Shown: in pieces, positions 15,359 to 21,362 of the stretch
Numbering within the stretch: position 1 is the stretch's first letter
How the letters are laid out: every line of letters starts with the position of its first letter
From: Streptomyces sp. MMG1121
GTDB lineage: Bacteria; Actinomycetota; Actinomycetes; Streptomycetales; Streptomycetaceae
DNA: 21,362 bases
Assembly (NCBI RefSeq): GCF_001280015.1
Contig: NZ_LGDV01000247.1
Location: 1 to 21,362, forward strand
Direction of reading: 5' to 3'
Notes under the pieces: generated by a model
Database searches by the model: none
The model's input: the letters and a program-made list of their open reading frames with translations, nothing else
What the model was told of the DNA's origin: nothing
Position numbers and translations under genes: made by a program

Positions 15359-15370
15359 CGGTAGATACCG
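15359..15370. promoter_or_regulatory. CGGTA/TACCG palindrome upstream of the MFS gene
   Basis: CGGTAGATACCG is a 5+2+5 palindrome sharing the GGTA/TACC core with the site at 15299-15312, about 59 bp away centre to centre. A second binding site for the same repressor is possible. Confidence 0.35.
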
Positions 15371-15473
15371 GTGCCACTGCGGAGGGCGCTCCGGCCGCCA
15401 TACGGTCGCGCCAGCTCTGCATCAGACAGAGTTGGTTCGATCAGGGTGCGCCTTCATACTACAGGGATCAAGT

Positions 15474-15521
15474 GCTTGTGCACCTGTGAAAACGAGCACG
15501 GTCGGGCTTGTTCACCTGTGA
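15474..15521. repeat. Near-perfect 16-bp direct repeat
   Basis: GCTTGTGCACCTGTGA (15474-15489) recurs as GCTTGTTCACCTGTGA (15506-15521), with one mismatch and a 32-bp period (about three helical turns). Each copy holds the short inverted core CAC-CT-GTG. This same-face spacing suits cooperative binding of a regulator at the MFS promoter. Confidence 0.5.
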
Positions 15522-15788
15522 TTGGCGCGAGTGCGGATTGCGAGAAACGCACCCGTAACGCGCGCCTTCTCGGGTGGCGAGAGTAGTGGGCTCCTCGCGC
15601 GGGGCGCGCGCCTCTCGCCATGCGCCCCTGCGGCGACCTGCACCCGCACCCGCACCCACACCTCCGCCGCACCCGCGCGCCGCAAGTCGTCGCACGGCGC
15701 TTAGTCGCCATCCGAGCGCCCCGCGCCCCCTCGCGCGCCCCAGGGCCTTTCCGGTTGCGCCCCAGGTCTTCCGGGAGCGTTCCGGCGC

Positions 15789-17294
15789 TCACCGCCCGGC
15801 ACCCGCCCCGTTCGCGCCCAGCCACCCCGCCAGCTTGCCGCCGTGGGCGACCGCGCGCAGGCGTCGTTCCGCCGCGTCGCGGACCGGGTCGGTGGCGACG
15901 ACCAGCAGTTCGTCGCCCCTGCGCAGCACGGTCGTGGGCTGCGGAACGAACGATTTTTCATCGCGTACGACGAGAGTGACGGCGGCCCCGGTCGGCAGCC
16001 GCAGCTCGTTGATCTCCACGCCGTGCATCCGGGAGTCCTCGGGGATCGTGACGGAGAGCAGGTGGCCGCGCAGCCGCTCCAGTGGGGCCGACTCGATGCC
16101 GAGGTCGGAGGCCTCGCCCTTCTCGCCCAGGCGTAGCTTGCGCGCCAGCCAGGGCAGGGTCGGCCCCTGGACGAGGGTGTAGACCACGACCAGAACGAAG
16201 ACGATGTTGAAGATGCGGCGGCTGCCGTCGACGCCGTTCACCATCGGGATGGTCGCCAGGATGATGGGCACGGCGCCGCGCAGTCCCGCCCACGACATCA
16301 GTGTCTGCTCCTGCCAGGGCACACGGAACGGCGCGAGGCTCAGGATCACGCTCAGCGGGCGGGCCACCATGGTCAGGATCAGTCCGATGACCAGGGCGGG
16401 CCAGACGTCGTCGCCCAGCTCGTGCGGGGTGACCAGCAGCCCGAGCAGGACGAACATGCCGATCTGGGCGATCCAGCCGAGCCCATCGGCGAAACCGCGC
16501 GTGGCGGGCCAGTGCGGGAGCTTGGCGTTGCCGAGCACCATCGAGGCCAGGTAGACGGCCAGGAAACCGCTGCCGTGCGCCAGGGCGCCGGCGGCGTACG
16601 CCGTGACGGCGATGGCCAGCACGGCGATCGGATAGAGACCGGAGGCGGGCAGGGCCACGTGCTTGAGCCCCCAGGACCCGAACCAGCCCACCGCGAGCCC
16701 TATGGCCGCGCCGATGGCCAGTTCCAGAACAATCTTGCCCAGCAGGACGTACCAGTGCTCGACGGGTCCGGCCGCGGAGAAGGCGACGACCAGGATGACC
16801 ACCGGGGCGTCGTTGAAGCCGGACTCCGCTTCCAGCGTGCCCGTCACGCGCGCGGGGAGGGGAATTCTCCGCAGCACCGAGAAGACCGCCGCCGCGTCCG
16901 TCGACGACACCACCGCGCCGATGATGAGCGCCTGTCGCCACTCCAGCCCGACCAGATAGTGCGCGCCCGCCGCGGTGACGCCCACGCTGACGGCGACTCC
17001 GACGGTCGCCAGGACGGAGGCGGACGCCAGGACCGGCCGGACCTCCTTCCACTTCGTGCCGAGACCGCCCTCGGCGAGGATCACGACCAGGGCCGCGTAC
17101 CCCATGACCTGGGTTACCGCGGCGCTGCTGAAGTGGATCTCGCCGATCCCGTCCTGGCCCATGAGGATGCCGATCCCCAGGTACACGAGCAGGCTGGGGA
17201 GCCCGCTGCGGGAGGAGATCCGGACGGCCGCGACGGCGACGAGCAGGACCAGGGAGCAGACGAGCAGGAGCTGGTTGAGGTGGTGAACAGTCAG
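15789..17294 (-). CDS. Potassium/proton antiporter with RCK_C domain
   Basis: This is a 501-residue CPA-family cation/H+ antiporter, most like the NhaP2/CvrA K+/H+ type, which exports K+ for pH and osmotic balance. About 12-13 TM helices (residues 8-390) contain the ion-site segments SSTDAAAVFSVLRR (Asp133) and EAESGFNDAPVVI (Asn161-Asp162). A cytoplasmic RCK_C/TrkA_C domain follows (about 402-485). The best start is CTG 17294. The sequence TVHHLNQLLLVCS begins there, and GGAAGGGAA (minus strand of 17301-17309) lies 6 nt upstream. Upstream ATG 17372 and GTGs at 17345 and 17339 have no ribosome site and add an Arg/Pro-rich extension. RCK_C domains of related antiporters bind c-di-AMP; that is possible here. 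Confidence 0.88.
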   Translation of the reverse strand: MTVHHLNQLLLVCSLVLLVAVAAVRISSRSGLPSLLVYLGIGILMGQDGIGEIHFSSAAVTQVMGYAALVVILAEGGLGTKWKEVRPVLASASVLATVGVAVSVGVTAAGAHYLVGLEWRQALIIGAVVSSTDAAAVFSVLRRIPLPARVTGTLEAESGFNDAPVVILVVAFSAAGPVEHWYVLLGKIVLELAIGAAIGLAVGWFGSWGLKHVALPASGLYPIAVLAIAVTAYAAGALAHGSGFLAVYLASMVLGNAKLPHWPATRGFADGLGWIAQIGMFVLLGLLVTPHELGDDVWPALVIGLILTMVARPLSVILSLAPFRVPWQEQTLMSWAGLRGAVPIILATIPMVNGVDGSRRIFNIVFVLVVVYTLVQGPTLPWLARKLRLGEKGEASDLGIESAPLERLRGHLLSVTIPEDSRMHGVEINELRLPTGAAVTLVVRDEKSFVPQPTTVLRRGDELLVVATDPVRDAAERRLRAVAHGGKLAGWLGANGAGAGR

Positions 17295-17562
17295 CGGCGG
17301 TTCCCTTCCTTGGTCCGCGCGCGGGGCGCGCGGACGCACGTACACAAGATCCGAGGCTGCGGCGCACCGCACCCAAGTACTTCGTTACCTTACCTAACTC
17401 TTGACGCTTTCTTGACGCTCGCCGGGGCAAGATCGAACGCTCGTACACGCTGGTTCCCCACTCCGCGTCAAGTGGGACAGGGCCCTGCGCCTATGGTTGC
17501 TCCAGCGCTCATTCAAAGTCACAGCCCGACCTGCCGCTCGCGTTAGGACAGCAAGGACAGCG

Positions 17563-20397
17563 ATGCCCCCCAATACCACCGCCACAACGGGTGACAAGCC
17601 CGCCAAGTCCGGCAGGAAGAAGGGGCGCAAAGCCCGACTGCTCGTGCTGGTGCTCGTTCTGGCTATCATCGGAGGCATCGCCTACGGGGCGTACTGGTCG
17701 GTCAGCACCGTCCGTGCCTCCTTCCCGCAGACCAAGGGAACGATCACGCTCGAGGGCCTGTCCGGGCCGGTCGACGTCAAGCGGGACGGCAACGGCATCC
17801 CGCAGATCTACGCGTCCTCCGACGAGGACCTGTTCATGGCGCAGGGCTATGTCCAGGCGCAGGACCGGTTCTACGAGATGGACGTGCGCCGGCACATGAC
17901 CTCCGGGCGCCTGTCGGAGATGTTCGGCAAGAGCCAGGTCAAGAACGACGAGTTCCTGCGCACCATGGGCTGGGACCGGATCGCCAAGCAGGAGTACGAC
18001 ACCAAGCTGTCGGCTTCCACCAAGAAGTACCTCCAGGCGTACGCCAAGGGAGTCAATGCCTACCTCAAGGGCAAGGACGGCAAGGACATCTCCCTGGAGT
18101 ACGCGGCGCTGGGCTTCACCAATGACTACAAGCCGCAGCAGTGGACCCCGGTCGACTCCATCTCCTGGCTGAAGGCGATGGCCTGGGACCTGCGCGGCAA
18201 CATGCAGGACGAGATCGACCGCGCCCTGATGACGAGCCGCCTCGGCCCGCAGCAGATCCAGGACCTGTACCCGGAGTACCCCTACAGCCGTAACAAGCCG
18301 ATCGTGCAGGACGGCCAGTACAACGAGCTGACCAAGACCTTCCAGCAGAGCGGTGCCTCGGGCGCCTCCCAGGGCACCGGTACGACGGGCAGCACCGGCA
18401 CGACGGGTACGTCCGGCAAGACCGGCGGCGCCACAGGCGCCTCTGGGGGCGCGACGGGCACGACGGGCTCCTCCACCTCGACCACTACCGGATCGGCGCT
18501 CACGAGCCAGCTGGCGGGCCTTTACAACGTCCTGGACAACGTTCCGACCGCCGTTGGTGTGAACGGTCAGGGAATCGGCTCCAACTCCTGGGTCGTCGCC
18601 GGGAAGTACACCATCACCGGCAAGCCGCTGCTCGCCAACGATCCACACCTGTCGGCGTCACTGCCGTCCGTCTGGTACCAGATGGGCCTGCACTGCCGCA
18701 CCGTCTCCGCGAAGTGCCAGTACGACGTCACCGGTTACACCTTTGCCGGCATGCCCGGTGTGATCATCGGCCACAACGCGAACGTCGCCTGGGGCATGAC
18801 CAACTCCGGGGTCGACGTCACCGACCTCTACCTGGAGAAGGTGACCGCGAACGGTTACCTGTACGACGGCAAGGTCCGGCCCTTCCAGACCCGTGAGGAG
18901 ACCATCAAGGTCGCCGGCGGCGCGTCCAAGACGATCGTCGTCCGCCAGACACAGGACGGGATGCCGCTTCTGTCCGACCGTGACGACGAACTCGTCCAGG
19001 TCGGCAAGAAGGCCGCGGTCAACACCGCCGCACCCGACCGCGGTGACGGCTATGGCGTCGCCCTGAGGTGGACCGCGCTCGACCCGGGCAACTCCATGGA
19101 CGCCATCTTCGCCATCGACAAGGCCGCCGACTGGAGCGACTTCCGCCAGGCGGCCGCCCTGTTCGACGTGCCCTCGCAGAACCTGGTCTACGCCGACACG
19201 GACAACAACATCGGCTACACGCTGCCCGGCAAGATCCCCACGCGTTCCTCGGTGGACGACGGCTCCATCCCGGCGCCGGGATGGGAGTCGAAGTACCGCT
19301 GGACCGGCTTCATCAAGCAGGACGAGCTGCCTTACGAGTACAACCCCAAGCGCGGTTACATCGTCACCGCCAACCAGGCCGTGGTCGACAAGGACAAATA
19401 CCCGTACACGCTCACCACCGACTGGGGCTACGGCACGCGCAGCCAGCGCATCACCGACTTGATCGAGTCCAAGATCAAGGACGGCGGCAAGATTTCCACC
19501 GACGACATGCGGCAGATGCAGCTGGACAACAGCAGCGAGATCGCCAAGCTCCTGGTGCCGAAGCTGCTGAAGATCAACCTCGACGACAAGAACGTGCGCG
19601 AGGCGCAGAAGCTGCTGGAGGGCTGGGACTACACCCAGGACTCCGACTCCGCGGCGGCCGCCTACTTCAACTCCGTCTGGCGCAACATCCTCAAGCTCGC
19701 CTTCGGCAACAAGCTCCCCAAGGAGCTGCGCGTCAAGGGGCAGTGCCTGTGGGTCAGCAAGATCGACAGCACTGGCCCGGTCGATGACAACACCAAGGTG
19801 CGCGAGTGCGGCGAGCGCGACACCGACCAGGCGCAGCCGGACGGCGGCGACCGCTGGTTCGAGGTCGTGCGCAACCTGATGGACAAGCCGAACAGCGACT
19901 GGTGGAAGACGCCCAAGTCGGGCACCCGCCCCGCCGCGAACAACATGGACCAGCTCTTCGCCCGCGCCATGATCGACGCCCGCTGGGAGCTGACCGCCAA
20001 GCTCGGCAAGGACATCGACACCTGGAGCTGGGGTCGGCTGCACCGCCTGTTCCTGAAGAACCAGACGCTCGGCACCGAGGGCCCCAAGGTCCTGCAGTAC
20101 ATCCTCAACCGCGGCCCCTGGAAGCTGAGCGGCGGTGAGGCCTCGGTCAACGCGACCGGCTGGAACGCCGCCGGCGGCTACGGCGTCGTCTGGGTGCCGT
20201 CGATGCGGATGGTCGTCAACCTCGCCGACCTCGACAAGTCCAAGTGGATCAACCTGACCGGCGCCTCCGGGCACGCCTTCAGCGCGCACTACACGGACCA
20301 GACGAGCAAGTGGGCCAAGGGCGAGCTGCTGCCCTGGTCGTTCTCAGACAAGGCGGTCGACAAGAACACGAGCGACACGCTGGTCCTCAAGCCGTGA
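17563..20397 (+). CDS. Penicillin acylase family hydrolase, membrane-anchored
   Basis: This is a 944-residue S45-family Ntn-hydrolase precursor that should hydrolyse an amide bond such as an acyl side chain of a beta-lactam, lipopeptide or acyl-homoserine lactone. A basic N-terminus precedes one TM anchor (about 25-45), so the enzyme is extracytoplasmic. The alpha-chain motif is MAQGYVQAQDRFYEMDVRRH (about 92-111). A Gly/Thr/Ser-rich insert (about 263-311) precedes the predicted self-cleavage at Gly339-Ser340, giving the beta-chain nucleophile in SNSWVVAG. The motifs HNANVAWGMTN (404-414) and a C-terminal SGHAFSAHYTDQ follow. ATG 17563 has AAGGA about 6 nt upstream. An in-frame upstream start at 17497 would add 22 residues without support. 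The substrate is unknown. The gene is divergent from the antiporter. Confidence 0.93.
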   Translation: MPPNTTATTGDKPAKSGRKKGRKARLLVLVLVLAIIGGIAYGAYWSVSTVRASFPQTKGTITLEGLSGPVDVKRDGNGIPQIYASSDEDLFMAQGYVQAQDRFYEMDVRRHMTSGRLSEMFGKSQVKNDEFLRTMGWDRIAKQEYDTKLSASTKKYLQAYAKGVNAYLKGKDGKDISLEYAALGFTNDYKPQQWTPVDSISWLKAMAWDLRGNMQDEIDRALMTSRLGPQQIQDLYPEYPYSRNKPIVQDGQYNELTKTFQQSGASGASQGTGTTGSTGTTGTSGKTGGATGASGGATGTTGSSTSTTTGSALTSQLAGLYNVLDNVPTAVGVNGQGIGSNSWVVAGKYTITGKPLLANDPHLSASLPSVWYQMGLHCRTVSAKCQYDVTGYTFAGMPGVIIGHNANVAWGMTNSGVDVTDLYLEKVTANGYLYDGKVRPFQTREETIKVAGGASKTIVVRQTQDGMPLLSDRDDELVQVGKKAAVNTAAPDRGDGYGVALRWTALDPGNSMDAIFAIDKAADWSDFRQAAALFDVPSQNLVYADTDNNIGYTLPGKIPTRSSVDDGSIPAPGWESKYRWTGFIKQDELPYEYNPKRGYIVTANQAVVDKDKYPYTLTTDWGYGTRSQRITDLIESKIKDGGKISTDDMRQMQLDNSSEIAKLLVPKLLKINLDDKNVREAQKLLEGWDYTQDSDSAAAAYFNSVWRNILKLAFGNKLPKELRVKGQCLWVSKIDSTGPVDDNTKVRECGERDTDQAQPDGGDRWFEVVRNLMDKPNSDWWKTPKSGTRPAANNMDQLFARAMIDARWELTAKLGKDIDTWSWGRLHRLFLKNQTLGTEGPKVLQYILNRGPWKLSGGEASVNATGWNAAGGYGVVWVPSMRMVVNLADLDKSKWINLTGASGHAFSAHYTDQTSKWAKGELLPWSFSDKAVDKNTSDTLVLKP

Positions 20398-20418
20398 GCT
20401 ACTGACGGCACGGGCACC

Positions 20419-20456
20419 GAAACGGCCCTCCACGCGCATGCGTGGAGGGCCGTTTC
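20419..20456. terminator. Long bidirectional hairpin terminator
   Basis: A 17-bp perfect stem (GAAACGGCCCTCCACGC with GCGTGGAGGGCCGTTTC) closes a 4-nt GCAT loop. It lies 21 nt after the acylase stop and 59 nt beyond the cyclo-ligase stop on the other strand. The AAAC/GTTT base gives each strand a short T run, so it can serve both convergent genes. Confidence 0.9.
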
Positions 20457-20515
20457 CCGTACGGGCTGCGGTGCTCGCAGTGTTGGCCTGCGTGGCGAGG
20501 TGTGCGGGCGCCGGG

Positions 20516-21136
20516 TCAAGCGCTCGGGAAACGACGCACGCCCGAGGGCGTGACTACCGCGTGCACCGGCCTGTCATGTGCCTCTGCCGGGACGTGCGCA
20601 ACAACCTCCGCGTCGTACAGCAGCACCACGAGCCGCGGGCGTGCGCCCGCGCGCTCCAGACGGGCCAGCACGCGGTCGTACGACCCTCCGCCACGCCCCA
20701 GGCGCATCCCGCGCGCGTCCACCGCGAGCCCCGGCAGAAGGACCACGTCGGCGACCGTCACGGCGTCCGGGCCGAGGCGCGCGCCCGCGGGCTCGAAGAG
20801 TGCCATTTTCCCGCCGTGTTGAACCCGCGCGAGAGAGCCCGGGCCGGTGTACTCGCCCCAGTCCAGGTCGTTGTCGGGCAGGAGCGCGGGGAGCAGGACC
20901 CGCACGCCCCGCGCGCGCAGCGCGTCCAACAGCGCTCGCGTTCCGGGTTCGCTCCCTACGGAGACGTACGCCGCCACCGTGCGCGCATGCGCCAGCTCGG
21001 GCAGCTCCAGGGCCCGCTCCGCGAGCGCGCGGCCCGTCTCGTCGGCGTCATCGGCCGTCAACCTGTTCCTCACCGTGAGGAGCTCCCGCCGCAACATTCG
21101 CTTGTCAGGCTCGCTTGCGCGTCCGTCGTGTTCCAC
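20516..21136 (-). CDS. 5-formyltetrahydrofolate cyclo-ligase
   Basis: This cytoplasmic enzyme converts 5-formyl-THF to 5,10-methenyl-THF using ATP, returning stored folate to one-carbon metabolism. It has about 206 residues from the chosen start. An N-terminal DKRMLRRELLTVRNRL helix is followed by VAAYVSVGSEPGTRALLDAL and the signature LPGLAVDARGMRLGRGGGSYDR (about 134-155), which binds ATP and folate. I chose GTG 21136 by the usual N-terminus of streptomycete homologues as I recall them, with GAGA about 9 nt upstream. The longest frame begins at TTG 21187 (223 aa), but that TTGACC looks more like a -35 element and the added residues do not resemble the family. ATG 21097 is a shorter option. 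The gene is divergent from galU. Confidence 0.93.
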   Translation of the reverse strand: MEHDGRASEPDKRMLRRELLTVRNRLTADDADETGRALAERALELPELAHARTVAAYVSVGSEPGTRALLDALRARGVRVLLPALLPDNDLDWGEYTGPGSLARVQHGGKMALFEPAGARLGPDAVTVADVVLLPGLAVDARGMRLGRGGGSYDRVLARLERAGARPRLVVLLYDAEVVAHVPAEAHDRPVHAVVTPSGVRRFPSA

Positions 21137-21224
21137 GGGTCGTTCTCGCGCCCTTCTTGATTGTTTAATGTGGTCATAAAGGGTCAACCACCCGAAGCCA
21201 CAGTTTCTCTACAAAGGCACCGGA

Positions 21225-21230
21225 TAAGGT
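21225..21230 (+). promoter_or_regulatory. Candidate -10 for a leaderless galU transcript
   Basis: TAAGGT (TANNNT) ends 7 nt before the galU ATG, so its first base could be the transcription start. The same bases contain AAGG at ribosome-site spacing, so either reading is possible. Confidence 0.4.
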
Positions 21231-21237
21231 TGCGGGC

Positions 21238-21362
21238 ATGACTCAGTCGCACCCCAGGATCAGCAAGGCTGTCATTCCCGCGGCAGGCCTTGGCACCCGG
21301 TTCCTGCCGGCCACCAAGGCCACTCCCAAGGAGATGCTGCCGGTTGTCGACAAGCCGGCGAT
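21238..21362 (+). CDS. galU: UTP-glucose-1-phosphate uridylyltransferase, N-terminal part
   Basis: This enzyme makes UDP-glucose from UTP and glucose-1-phosphate for polysaccharide and envelope synthesis. Only the first 41 codons are in the window; the gene runs off the right edge. The visible part has the nucleotidyltransferase signature [20 protein letters not shown] followed by [11 protein letters not shown], which is diagnostic of GalU-type enzymes. The start ATG 21238 is preceded by TAAGGT, discussed as a possible -10. The gene is divergent from the folate cyclo-ligase, and their promoters share 21137-21237. Confidence 0.93.
   Translation, partial: MTQSHPRISKAVIPAAGLGTRFLPATKATPKEMLPVVDKPA

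Larger units (their letters stand above)
15286..15788. other. 503-bp gene-free region with operator-like motifs
   Basis: No frame here has convincing codon bias, a ribosome site and a plausible protein. The left part (15299-15521) carries two short palindromes and a near-identical direct repeat and is presumably the promoter and leader of the MFS gene. On the minus strand TAGTAT around 15457 is a possible -10. The right part (about 15590-15785) is a very GC-rich tract of CACCCGC/CGCGC runs beyond the antiporter stop, where I see no clean terminator hairpin. Confidence 0.6.

Noticed and set aside
15430..15452. GGTTCGATC as the T-loop of a tRNA
   Set aside because: The flanking bases do not form a T stem, and no acceptor or anticodon arm can be folded around it.
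15454..15825. A 123-codon minus frame in the gene-free region
   Set aside because: It has Arg/Gly/Cys low complexity, overlaps the antiporter 3' end in another frame, and has no ribosome site.
17384..17398. GTTACCTTACCTAAC as an iron-box (DmdR/IdeR) or other metalloregulator site between the antiporter and acylase genes
   Set aside because: Only about 10 of 19 positions match the iron-box consensus and the dyad is broken in the middle.

Overview
The window is high-GC DNA (GC-rich third codon positions, GTG/TTG starts, almost no AT-rich stretches) from an actinobacterium, almost certainly Streptomyces or a close relative. The basis is gene content that I recognise as streptomycete: a DUF6227-type protein, an FmdB/Ruc-type protein, an actinobacterial mscL, and the 5-formyl-THF cyclo-ligase/galU divergent pair. 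No rRNA, tRNA, CRISPR array, transposase or prophage gene is visible.

Layout, left to right. (1) 60-2771 (+): fructose PTS permease fruA (EIIABC) with a very long Ala/Gly linker, a hairpin terminator, and a small one-TM protein. (2) 2848-7522 (-): a DUF6227-like protein made of two repeats, an L,D-transpeptidase lipoprotein, a P1/S58 family Ntn-hydrolase, and an LtrA-family membrane protein. (3) 7523-10933 (+): an intergenic region with a perfect Rex operator beside a DosR/DevR-like box, then pyruvate formate-lyase and its radical-SAM activase. (4) 11040-13922: a 58-aa acidic protein (+), then on the minus strand mscL, an orphan CpaB/SAF-like protein, methylthioadenosine phosphorylase, and an FmdB-type zinc ribbon whose leader carries a CIRCE (HrcA) element. 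(5) 13990-17294 (-): an MFS transporter and a K+/H+ antiporter with a C-terminal RCK_C domain that seems to start at CTG. They are separated by about 500 bp of gene-free DNA containing repeated operator-like motifs. (6) 17563-21362: a membrane-anchored penicillin-acylase-family hydrolase (+), a long bidirectional hairpin terminator, 5-formyltetrahydrofolate cyclo-ligase (-), and the first 125 bases of galU (+).

The most interesting part is the pfl locus. An oxygen-sensitive glycyl-radical enzyme and its activase sit in a genus regarded as obligately aerobic. Directly upstream is a textbook NADH/NAD+ (Rex) operator, and 5 bp from it a 16/20 match to the dormancy-regulator (DosR/DevR) consensus. 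My inference is a redox- and hypoxia-gated mixed-acid or formate survival module. The divergent ltrA start is only 35 bp from the Rex site, so it may share this control. The second notable item is the CIRCE element in front of the FmdB-like protein. It matches, in another actinobacterium, the arrangement known for the M. tuberculosis redox-regulated chaperone Ruc (Rv0991c). All calls come from reading the sequence; no database search was run.
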